Shown one piece after another: positions 13,170 to 25,600 of a stretch of DNA of 64,000 nt; the stretch's first letter is position 1; every line of letters begins with the position of its first letter. This DNA is from Anarhynchus alexandrinus (Eukaryota; Chordata; Aves; Charadriiformes; Charadriidae). The stretch covers positions 124,001-188,000 of the forward strand of contig VUYV01000617.1 in assembly GCA_008711295.1 (NCBI GenBank), given 5' to 3'. The notes beneath the pieces are model-generated. The model was not told where the DNA came from, made no database searches, and saw only the letters and a program-made list of their open reading frames with translations. The position numbers and the translations under genes are program-made.

Positions 13170-13546
13170 GCAAATGTTGTGGTAACAGTAACACATGACA
13201 CAACTTGGCTGCCACAGTGACACAGCGGAGCTCGAAGTATGTGCAACTTTCTATACCCCTGAAAGTCTTCCAAGAGCTATCCAGAGCACTAGCAGGGTAT
13301 CACCCGCCTCGAAGCAGAAAGGTAGTACCTTGCTCATTGGGAGTGATATTTTTACTTAACATCACTATCATGATTTCTTTGATCATTCACATGCACTTGA
13401 AAATTGACATTTTACTATACTATCTGCTTGACAACTACATCATCTGTGGCTAAATCACTTTGATTGTATTAGATCAGCTACAGCTAAACAGATAATTCCC
13501 TCCTAATTAACAGAAGGCTGGCTAACAACACCAGAATTACTTTTTG

Positions 13547-13660
13547 TTAAAAAAAGTTGCTCTTTCCATACTCTCCCTTTAGCCTCTTTGTGTCTTCTGC
13601 TTTAAGGTGTTTCTTCCTTTTCTCAGACTTTGCAGCTTGCTCCTTTCTTTGTTGATTTTC
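13547..13660 (-). CDS. INF2-like paralog terminal exon with in-frame stop
   Basis: Homologous to INF2 E19: [20 protein letters not shown], then KRLKGEYGK. Where INF2 has a donor (GTGAGT) this copy reads on through Ser-Asn-Phe-Phe to TAA at 13549-13547. The protein would thus end in a basic helix with no WH2/DAD. A weak alternative donor (GTATGG, inside the Glu-Tyr codons) exists. The nearest canonical poly(A) signal seen downstream is AATAAA on the minus strand at 12805-12800. Confidence 0.75.
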   Translation of the reverse strand, partial: ENQQRKEQAAKSEKRKKHLKAEDTKRLKGEYGKSNFF

Positions 13661-16600
13661 CTGCATTCAGACAGAATGACAAATAAAAACATTAATAAGA
13701 AGAGTTACTGGAGGAAAAGCTGGTTAAGAAACTCTCAATTTGCCATGAATAGCTATTCTACATATGCCCTATACACACTTACAATGCTCAGCTGCTGGGG
13801 TTTGAGGGTAAATGGCAGAAAAGAGCATCCTGATCAGTCCCTTTGACCTTTTCTGTATGATGAAGTTACCAGCAAAGTATTTCATTAGCTTTAACTCCAA
13901 GGTTCAACTCCAGACTGAAATGCATTCTTGTTAATTAGTCCCTTTGTCCACAAAACAGAGCATTATTCACCTTAATTAGCATTCTAGAGATTTATCCTGT
14001 AACGACCTTGATTTTATAATGTTTGTATTCAGGGATTTCCACCAGAAAATCCAGGAACTCTACTGCATTCAACAGCAATTCACAGTTGCTCTTCCGGCAC
14101 CCGTTACATTTGCCAGCTGTATTTCTGCACTAGTGTTCGGTGGCAGAGTCCAGGCTGGATGTCTGTTGGTAGCAGCCATACAACTGCTGGAATGGCATAA
14201 ATCCTGTTGGGATTTACACAGACAGGCAGGACTCTGCTTTCCACAGAGCTGCCGGTAGTGGGATGATACGATTAATGGAGGAAGAGAAAGAAATTGAACA
14301 ATTACTCCTAGTAAAGGAAGACCTTTACTCAGTGGAGGAGTATTTCTGGGGTTTGATAGGAAGCACAATCGTAGGAGAGGGGTAGTTCTGAACAACTGGG
14401 ATAACTGTAGCAGAACATCCACGTGTTGTAGGTAGATCAGTAGTTATTGGGCCTGCAGTCATAGAGATTTGTGATGTTAAGAGAATGGTGCTGCTTATCA
14501 AATTACAAAATCTGATAATGTCCAGGAAGACGTTGATGATTTGGTACAGACAGGATTCTTGATGAGACAGGTCTGGTCTCCTTTGCAGAGAGACTGGCAG
14601 CAGAAAAGACATTTTCCCATTACAGTGATAGATTTGGTTGATTGCTATGGATCACCTGCCACTGTTTCCATAAGATGGGCTGAAGAAGTCCCAGGAAACA
14701 TGCACCAGTTTCTTAGAGCCTTTATAGAAAGTAAAAGCCTAGGATTCTTTGGTCCAAAGAAATTTCCAGACAAATAAAGAAAACTTGTGAACATTAATAG
14801 AGTTAGTCTCTCTGAAATACAGGAGCATTACAGGCTCAAGGTTACAGGGACCTTCACTGGATGCCTAGAAAAAGAGAGAAAAATGGTGTACTCTTGACAA
14901 AGAAAGAAAAGGATATATTTGCCTTGAATGGAGGGTGCTTCTGAAAGAATGAGGTACAGGTGGTGAAGTCTTAGGGAGCGGCTAAAAGCCTTTCATCACT
15001 GTATGCCTCCCACGCGCTTGCGATAAATTCCTGCTGTGCCTTAGCATAATGCCTTTGAGATATCATGGCTGTTGAGAGACTTGCAGATCTGTGGGCCTTG
15101 GGAGAATGTCTCTATGTAACGTGCCACAAGAAATAAAGGAGGTGAATTCAGGGATACATTGTTCTGCTACTTGAGCAGCACGCACTGTACTGAAAACAAA
15201 CCAAAACACATTAGGAATAAATTTATGGATTGAGCAAACCTGAACTGAATTGTTCAGAGAAATTAAAAAAAAACCCAAAACATAACAATTTGATGCAAAC
15301 ACACTGTTATAACAGAGTTTCTTCAACACAAGAAAGCCCAACAAGGTAAAGCGATAGGAAGGCGGAGGAATGAATATTCACAGTCCTTTCTCCATCTCCC
15401 GGATTACTGAAGGCAGCTGTATGGGTGAGATTGAATGAAAGGGGGGTGTCACTTTGGATTTGCACTTTATGGTACGTTAGATACTTGCTTGATCTTTGAA
15501 TTAAAAGATGCTCCGGGACAACTGTTTATCCCCGCACTATCTAAAGCACATCCTGTTCCAACACCATATGCACCCTACTGAGGAGCAGCTGCTCCAGCTT
15601 GGTTGTCCTAGGGGAGCACTCAGAGGAACTATTCCTGCAAAGAGCTATCTGTATAACCTCTGTCATCAGCTGAGTACTTCCTAGAGCAGATTCTGTTTAA
15701 CGTTTTTTCTCCTTTTCCTGAGATTAGACAGCCTCTTTGTTGGGAGCTCCCCTCTTTGAACAGCTGCAAGTGACAAGGGAAATCAAATGTTTCTCCCAAT
15801 CCCCTATAATCACAGAATGTTTCTTTTCCCTGCAATTTTACAACTCAGTTCTCAGTGTATCTCCAATTCTGTTTTTTTTAATCTTTGAGCTGGGAAGCTA
15901 TTTTCTCTCCATCTCCTTCCTCCTGCCATCTGCTCCTTTTATTTTTTGAGAATTGGTGAAACGTCATCAGCCCTGGGTGCGAACCAGCTCCTTTTCACTG
16001 TGTCAAGTTTTGGGGATCATTTGGGTGTTTGAAAAGCCTTTTTTTTTTTTTTCCACCTCTTCAAGTAGATGGAGAAGAAGTGGGCTGATTCTTATTATAG
16101 TAATTTCATTTGCGTAGCTCGGTTTTTGTTACCTGAAGGACAAGAGACCAAAAAGAACCCTCGGGGAAGGAAGAAGGATTTTGTTTAAACAAAGAAGGAA
16201 CAGAACCAAAATCTCTCTAGGTAAGCTTAGGAGCCATGAAGGATAGCTATTTGTCAAAATTACTTCCCTTCCTATTTGATGTGAGAATGGAAAGATAGCA
16301 CTAACGGTTGTGGTAGTGCTAAGAGACCTGCTTTACACAGAAGACTCATCTCAAAATAAAAGTTACACCTTAGACTTAAAGCTTACGTCAAATGGCACTG
16401 GAAAGAGACGATGCATGTGGCTGATTCTAGTGTAAAAATCAAAATCACGGAACAAAAAGATGCTTTAAAAAATTAAACTTTTCATCATGTTGCTGTTTCA
16501 ATCACAGATAGTATCTTTACTACAGTGATAGGGAGAAAGCAAGGCAAGGAAGGAGAGGAGATTACATTACAGGTCTGCGGTGGAGGTAACAGAGAGGCAT

Positions 16601-19600
16601 ACCAGGTTGCTAACAGCTCTGGTACCTTAGAGGTGAAGTGCTGCTAAGAAATGGAACCAAAAATAGGATGACAGGGAGTTTACATTTTGGGTAGATAAAA
16701 AGAAGCTTTTTTCTAGTTGGGCCAGCCTGGTTGTGAACAAGCAGCATCCAAAAAAGTAGTTTAAATCTTCTGCAGCTGTGCTGGGACACTACATAACCTT
16801 TATTTGGACTGTTTCTTAAAAGAACTGCAGTTACTAGATTTACCCTTCACAGCAATTTTCCCATGCAGCTCTCCACAGATGCTGAGCCATGATGTTCTGG
16901 ACTCTTAATTCTTTCCTTCCTGCCTAGAGTTTTAGGAACTCCAAGGGCAAGTGTATAGCCAAATGATCTGTGGTTTGTAGGATTTATTTTCCAGACTGTC
17001 TGCAGTGCTATCACATTGTTTTGGAGCCTGGGTAGCTGTACTGCTTGCAAAAGTGAAGTCAAATGACCCACAGGAGGAGCAGGTAGTGGGAATGGTACTG
17101 GGTATCTTTTTCATCTTTCATCCAACATTTCCTCAGAAGCTCCTTTGTTTTGATCTGAAACTAGGATCTGCCCTAAAGCACTCCTTCATCCTCCCTTGCC
17201 TTGACATTGCCCAGCGTAGTTGTCTGTATTCTTGCAATACTTCTTGTAATGTGGATGATTCTCTCTGTAGAAGGCAAATCCAGTCTGGGGCTCTGCTGGA
17301 GTCAGCACAGGAGCGGGTGATTGTTGCTGTTAAAATATATAAATGTGAAGCCACCATCACCTGGCAATAGGAAACCCTAGAGGAAGTACGTGAGTTCAGG
17401 TGTGCAGGAGGGGATGCAAAATGGATGTTGACTGGAAGCTTACTAATTGGAAGGTGCTCTACGCAACTTTTATGGTGAAGTTGCTGTTCTCTTACTCCTT
17501 ACTGCAAGGACTAAAGTCTTATAAACTAAGAAAGTGCCAAATATAATCAAATATAAACATACTGTTTTGAACTAACTAGTACAATGAAATACCTACATGT
17601 AAACACCTCTTCCAATTAGGCTTTGCCTATTGGAAAATTTACCTTTTACCTATTGGCAAAGCCTATAAAGCATGTCAGGTTGCTAATTCTTTCCCATGCC
17701 ACTAAGGTCCTATTACATTGAGGCCTGATTAATAATTTTACAGTGGGAACAACAAATTGGAGGGTTCTTAGTTCTCCATAGGAAAAAAAAAAACAAATCA
17801 CATTTTATATTTGCCCACATGCTCATTGCTTGCTGCAGGTTGCAAGCAAATAAACATTTACTTTCATTTACTACTGCAGGCAGGGTTTAGGTAGCCCAGC
17901 TTGGAGTAGAAGAAAAAAGAAACTCTTGCTTGCTTTAAAAAGAAATAAATCAAAAGCTCTCAATCTACTTCTAAGCAGTCAAAACGCAAACCACCTGTAA
18001 GGCCTTGAGGAAGAGCTCTCTGAAGGTTTTCATTGTGCTAAATACATCTTCCAAAGACAATTTTTTTCGATCTTCACAAAGATAATCAGCGAGTTCTTCC
18101 TTCTTCTTTTCAATGGTGGCAAACTCCTCCTGCAGGTCCTTTGAAGCATCGAGACTGTCCTGAGACACAGTTTGCAACACAATTTATGCATATTAAGAAG
18201 TAGCATGTTCTGAGCTGCCCAGAAGACTCAAGCCAGTTAACACAGAGCAATCAGTTTTTAAAAAACTGACAATTAAGATTGATTCACAATGTGTGATATT
18301 TTCTTCTTAATCGAACCATCCGCATTTCCCCCGGTTTCACTTGGCCCAAAGCAGCTCATTGTATGTTGCCACTTTCGTCATACAACCACATGCAAATTTG
18401 GCACAACCTGGGATGACTGATCAAGGGAGATACAGTACCAGGATTTCTGCCTCTTAGCTTTAGTTAAGTGACCCTGCTTTGAGAACATGAAAAGCTAGGA
18501 TATTTGGAAATATGTGCCAAAAAAAAAAAAGCATATTGCAAATCTGTTCACTTTTTTCCCCCTAAAGAACAGTGAGACAAAACATGCTTCTGTACTACAC
18601 TGTACATATTTATAGTTGTGTCCTACATTTCATTTTTAGGGCCTTCCTTTTTTTTTGCCCACACACAGAGCTGGCTGGTGCTCAGCTGTTTCCTTATCAC
18701 GGTACCACATTGCAGAAGTGGAGGAAAATCTGGGATGCGCCTTCCACCAGGGCACAGAGGGAGTGGAGTTACGACCCCTTTCCCATAGGGGTCTATGTCC
18801 ATTTGCAACCTGAATTACAGTGCCTTTGAGAAGAGATTTAAAGTGTTTAGGAAGAAGGATGGGAAGTGCGTCACACCCACATTACCTACTTGAAGAGATT
18901 TTGCATGCTGCATTTTTAAATCGTCTGTCGACAAAAATAAACGCTTCTCTATTTCCAGCAGTCTCTTCAAATTGGCACCTGCCTCAGCCTGCACAGCATC
19001 AAAGTGGATTCTGAAAGGTCCACAAAAGGGACAGAACGTTGAAGGGGTGAACCTTTTGTTTTCATTAAGTTAAAAGATTATTGTGAACAGTATTATCTTT
19101 GCAAATGAATGTAGAATTAATCATCCAACCTGGACCCTGCTTTTGCACGTAGTTCTCCTCTATGTAAATCCTTTTCTACGTGCTCAAACCTTCACCTAAG
19201 AAAGAATCTGTGCTTTTGCCCTCACTACCTCCCTGGGCAGACTGTGGAAGAGCCTCACTATTCTAGTCAAAAAACTCCTCCAACATTTCCAGCCTGTTTT
19301 TATTTGTAGGCAACACACACTCATCTCCCTTGTGCTTACTTAGCTGGTTCTTTTCCCTCCTTGCCTTTTCTCCCTAATCTATTTATAGTCCAAGATTGTA
19401 TCTCTTCTCAGAGTTCGTTTAGCTCATGTGGAGACCCAAACACGTTACACTGCTGAACCAACACGTTCTATGGTTCTGACCTACTCTTGTGCCAGACAAA
19501 AAATACTGAATCAGCAAAACTTGAGGTGATGTTTCACGGTGCATCCAGATGTGAGCAGCATTAGAAGAGTCCCTTGCAGGGTTTGCAATGTAAGCAGTTC

Positions 19601-22600
19601 TCCATAGGTTGATTAGCGAACCAGTTTTGTAAGTTTGCGAGTTTGACTAAACTGGAGGGCAATGACTTTATAAAAAAGAGCACACCTATATCGTTGACCA
19701 GCAAGATTTAGTTTCAGGTAACAAAAATATTTCTATTATGACACAACCCAAACAGAAATTCATGTTTCAAAACATCATCCAACTTAAATTCTGCACAGAT
19801 GACTTGCAAAACCCATAATATTTTCTCTTTCATTACTGAATAAAAATACTTTTAAAAAATTACTTAGCAGCTACTTAAACGTCAATCCATCTCCAGATTT
19901 AAAAGTTAACCCTGCTTCTAGTAACAAGGAAATATAAAACACTGAGGTTCCTATGAATTTATTATAACAGGATTAAAAAATGTTAATCCTGGTGCTATAA
20001 ATGTGGATTCTGGTTAGTGCAATTTAACATATCTCCATGGGATTCTTCTGAGCTAAACAGAAAGAGCTGGCGTTAGACTCATGAGACTTTCAGGCACACA
20101 GGGGAAAGTCTGCAGAAACAGATTTTTTCTTTCTCCCCACGTATATTAGAAACTTGTGCTGATACACAACTCAGGGAATCCTGAGGTCCCCCAGTTGCCT
20201 GTAAATCACCCCACTCATTCCCTCCTTACACCAGCTCTGCGCATGTACCTCCCCATGGGCTTGCACATGAATATGACTGAGAAATTTCAGGGAAGATTTG
20301 TTTCTACTGCAATACGTGGAAGAAGAATTCGATCCTTGAAAATGGGTGAGTTCACTACTTACACAGTTTTGCTTCTAAGGTAGTACTGGAGCATCCGAAA
20401 GAAAAAAAAAAATCATATTGAGCTCCACCTAAAAAGTCTTAACCAGGTTGATTTATAAATCTCAACACTGTTTGGTGTTCGCCGAGAAGTCCTGTGACCT
20501 TATTACACCACCATAAAATGACTCAGCTTGGCTGTAGAGAGGTTGGCAATTCATACATGACAAAAACAAACAATAATGTCCTACCCTGCTGCCTTGGAAA
20601 CAAAGTCAAGATCCGTGGGAAGCTGCAGCAGATCTGTGTGGTTTTTTTCAATCTCCTAAAATTGAAGTGAAAAATGGTTACCTTGCACTGTCAGTCAAAG
20701 TTTTTCAGCCAGACAACATCAGGACTGAAAAATTCACACTTCAGTTTTCATTCTTATAAGCATAGGGGTAAATTTAGTCTTGGTCGCTCTTTTTCTCACG
20801 TTGGCGCCCGTAAGGAGTTAAAAAGAAAGCAAAAGGCTCTTTTAACTGCTCAGGCTTATATCCCATGTGATGCCACAGTGCGCAAGCCGACCTGAGATTT
20901 TGTCTTCATGCCACTAAAATTAATTTCATCTGACAGCTGCGTTTGGGAGACGTGTCAACACAAGAGAGCAGTTGGAGAAGAAGAGAAAGAAAACAGCGAG
21001 CAGACATGTCAAGCGAACTTGAGAAAGGAAGCCCAGTGTTAACTCTCTAAACATTACTGCATAGGGATTTGATCCCTTCTGCACAGAGAGCGGTGGAAAA
21101 GTTGTCATCGTGTTTCAGGCTTATCCTCCAGATACCTACGGTGGGGTGAAAGCCCCTTAGTTTCTGGGGAATGAATATTTGAGAATAATGCACATAGGAA
21201 TAATTTCACAATATCGTTGTACCTCCAAAATATGGTGAAGCAGAGTAATGTGCTTTTGATTTGCTTTTGTTTCTGTTAGTCTGAGCAAGGCACTAATTTT
21301 AAAACCTCCAGCATCTCCAGTGTGATGCCCCTAGAAGATACAGAAAAAGTTCCTTCCTTCAGTTGCCAAGTCTTACATTTGTATTTTCTGTTATCTTTAG
21401 AAATATAACAATTAAAAAAAATCTGTTTACTTACATAGTTCATGAAGTTCCCAACTTTAAGAATCAATTGGCAGAAAACTGGCAGTCGGTGACTGGTAAG
21501 AAGTGCTGAAGAATAAAAAGAGAGACATTTTCAATAAAGTGATCTGAAATAGGATTTTCCTTAGGTTTGACAGTGCGGGTAACAAAATTCTCAACCAAGA
21601 TTGTGTCAAGCCATTGTTATGGATTTGGAAATACACTAGTACAGAAATAAATCAGCTGAACGGAAGTGCAACGAGTAAGTTTCTATTGAGGTCTCTTCTC
21701 TACAAAAAGATGAAAAACTAGTTTTCCCATCAAGTTTGGAGTATAGACGTGTCATCCCTGCAGCCGCTTAGGAGGGAGAACTGCATATGAGAAAGTGTAT
21801 AAACTTGTGAAAGTCGATAACCCCTATTTCCAGCAGATATTCTAGGTTAAGAAAAGCAAAGGGCTTTTTGCCTCATTATCATCATTCGTGAGAGTGATAA
21901 CCAGAAGCTGTGCATTTTTTGCAGGAGAATCTGGGGTAAGAATAAAGTTTTTGGCAGAACTAGAACAGAAATGCTGACCCACGCAAGGGGATGGAGCGGG
22001 GATGGGGACGACAGGATGCGACTGCAGAGAGCTGTTGACTGCAGCACAGTAAAGCTGTAAGCTATAGCACTGGCATGAGACAGCCAGCTATAGCCAAGTT
22101 TCACGTGCAACCACAAACAGAAGTTTTGCGGTTTAACTGTTCAGCAGGAGGTCAGTGACTCTCAAACTATTGAACTGAAGCTAGAATTCAAGAGCAACTT
22201 AAAGCCAAGCAACGTAAATCCAAGGAAGAGCTGACTTAAAACTAAAACCAAGGTTAATTTTGTGTGGATGGGGTTCCTGAAACACTGGTGAACATCATCT
22301 GGGACATCTGTTTTGGAAGCCAAACTAGATTCTGGTATGTCACTGTGGCCTGCTCCACCGCAGAGCTAAGCTGGACTGCAACCAGTGTGCACTAAAGGAA
22401 AAACTGGAACCGAATCTCCACTGCACACAAAACTTTAACCTATATTCAAACAGAATCCGGCATTGACATAAAGGAAATTTCCTTCTCTACAGAACCACTG
22501 ACAGGAGAGAGAAGCTCCACTTCAGAGCAGGGCAGCACACGCTGCAATTCTGCAGGACGAGTTCTAGAAGCAGGAATCTGCAGAATCATTTTGATATTTG

Positions 22601-25600
22601 CTACATATTCATTGATTAAAAGGTTAATTTTGATTAGATTATAGCATATGCTACCACTGATGGTCTTCAAGTAGAAGAGGAGCTTCCTTCAAGTGAGCCT
22701 GGGCATAGACACAGCACTGATGTACTTACTTTCACAGGCTGTCCTGATGGCTCGTGTTTTTGGCCACAGACACTCCAGCAGAATTTTTGTTTCCTCGCAA
22801 ATCAGCATGCATTCAATCCGCAACTGGTAGCTAAAAGAAATCAGTGGGAAAAAAAACCAAACAATAAACACCACAAAAACAAAACCCACAGGCTTGATTA
22901 ATTGGCTTGTGTTCAGCAAGAGAATCACCCATTTTAGGCAAAGCGCAGTACTGGCATTGTTCTGTTCTCTTTAATGCTCTGACATGAGAACTGGATTATA
23001 AATAAATCAAACAGATATTTCCAAAGATGTCCTAGAAACAATTATCATCTCCTCTTTGAGAAAGCAATGTTGCACTGACATCTGGCAGTGACTTCCTTGC
23101 ATAATGAGGCCATAATTTTTGACAATTCCTGGGCAGCACTAGCCAGGATTTTTGTTCTTTCTTTTAACTTCCCAAACAGAAATTCAAAATACTTTTGCGG
23201 TGATGTCCTTTAATGATATTTATGTCTCACCATGGATTAATGTTGTGGAAGAGCCATGAAAACATTTTCTAAAGCACTTTTAAAGCTAGCTATAAGTTTG
23301 AGAAAATGAAAAGCCACATTTTTACCACGCCGTTTTCAAAAAAGTGTCTCCAGCTGTGACATGGCAACTGAACAGATTGATGGAGGACTATTCCTATGAA
23401 TTACGGTGTATCACCACATTTTTATGAACAGCATAAAGATTTCTCTGTGTACACCTCATGTGACTTGGTAAAAATCAGGGAGGTGGTGAAAGCACCGGCA
23501 CCGCCGTGATTCACTCCTGGGTTAGTGGGCTCTCCTTGGCAGGCTGGATTCTCTAAACCAGGGGCGGAGTGAATCAGCAGCCTGGTGGCGGGGTTCCGTC
23601 TGCAACTTCACGCCACGCAGATGGTGGCTGTTACAACAGTCAGAAGTTTTCTCACTAACTTATTAATATCGAGGTTAATTTCACTGCAGTTTGCCAAAGG
23701 TGTCTAAAAGACTGTTTGGCCTTTGGGAAGGAAAAGTTTCTCAAGCCAGTTGTACAAATAGCAGCCTCATGATATATCCTGAAGGCTGAATGTCAGGAAC
23801 TTCCTTCTAGCACAGGAAAGAGAGGCCTTAATTCTTATGGACAAATCTTATAGGAACCACACTCATGGGTTAAAGACAAGGAAAGTTTTGCTTACCTTGG
23901 AACTTCCAAGAGATGGAGATAAAACCGGTCTGCATTTGCTAGTTCTGATTTTTCTTCTTTGCAAGATTTGAGGCCGTTTATCTAATGGGGAATATAACAA
24001 TAAAATACCTGCACAAATATTTCTGGTTCCCAGTCGCTGCACTGGCCTTTTTGAACTTGCTGTGTGCACAGACAATGGGACTGTGTATATGAACTGGTTT
24101 GTAATGGCAAACACATAAGTATTGTTTTGACTGGAAGGTCATCTGCATTTGTACAGCACCTTGTATGACAAATCCCTGATCCACAGGCAGGACTTCAGCT
24201 ACAATGCATCCAAGGCTAGCAACCCCTTTAAAAAGGTGGGTCCTTTCTCCTCATTGAAACCTGCTCTGAAAAGCTCTTTATTCACTTAAGTCCACAAATA
24301 CTAACGTACCTCAACCATCTAATTAAAATAACGGGAATAGAGAGCAGCAGTTGGTCTACACCTGTGTTGGGTCTCCCAACGTGCTGCTGCATAACCTTTA
24401 TGTGAAGAGGCCAGACTGTTACTGGGGCAGGCTTCCCACCGCTCTACCTTGGAAGGTCATTGACTGAGGAGGTGCAGGAGGATGTGGGATCTGGTCACAG
24501 CTTCCTGCTTTAGCAGTGCAAGTGTTTCAAGCTGAGCACAATACATACTGAACTCCGTCAGAGTAACACATTTAATAGATACCTCGTGGTCTTCAGGCAG
24601 CAGTTTAAATAGCTGCTTCAATATCTCAGCATCCAGCTTGGATCTATCCCCTTTCTGAATCATGGCAGCAATCTCTTCATTGGAGCTGTAGGAAAGAGAA
24701 AGATGCTGTGGAGCAACGGTGTAGGGAGGAGTAACGTGACAAACAGAAGAGACCCCAATCTCTCAGCTAGCACGGCAGGAGTAAATTAAGTAATTCTCAC
24801 TATACTTGCCTCCCATTACATTTTGGATCTTAGTCCTCAGAAGTACAGTGGAGATGTGAAAAAGCAAAGGATTTTTTTAAGCCTGAAGCAATATTCCTCA
24901 CAATTTAGATGTGCTTTCTGGACTTTGTTCATCTTTATACAACAACCCCTGAAGGCTCTCCTTTTACTGTGGGTGTCCGGTGTCACTGAGAAGAGATTTA
25001 CTTTTGAATTTCTCCACTGCTTGCAGCAAAGCCAAGGCTAAAACCGATGGTTCTCCTCCTGCTGAGAAGTATTTATAAAGATCCCAGAAGGTTTTACCCA
25101 AAATCCTTGCCTGAAACTTTGGCAGACAACATGTCTTTGAAATGAGTCCAGACTGCTCTGGTTTGGGCTCTGGAGAGCTCGGCTCCCCGCGGCCACCGGC
25201 GCTAATAGAGGCAGCAGCGGGCTGCAGAGCAGCACCATCCCTCACGAGCGCAAGCGGGGCTCAACTCTTTGATCCCACGGTCACTAGCTGCTCTCAGGAG
25301 AGCTTAACCGCTGCCCAGGGAATCATGCAGAGGGAGGAAATAGCAACCAGATTAGGCTATGCAGAGCTCTTCCCCACCGAGACACAGTTTGCAATGGAAA
25401 AAGAATAAAATAATAAAAAAAACCCAAACCCTGACTAATTCTGATTTATTCTTAACACAAAGGAACTTGTAGGCTGACTTTCTTTTTGAAGCCCTTGTAA
25501 CATGGGCCATTGCACAAAGGGCAAGGAGAGAGCCGAAAATCCACCTTCATCCTGCAGTGGTTTCAGGGAATCGAAAAGTAAGGATATTTTGCCGATAACT

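Noticed and set aside
17005..17370. Plus-strand ORF of 121 codons and its minus-strand counterpart in the paralog's last intron
   Set aside because: No recognisable motif, no splice or start evidence, and both strands are equally open.
24964..25245. Minus-strand 93-codon ORF in a CpG-rich patch of the paralog intron
   Set aside because: No homology to formins and wrong place for an INF2 exon; noted only as a possible internal promoter.
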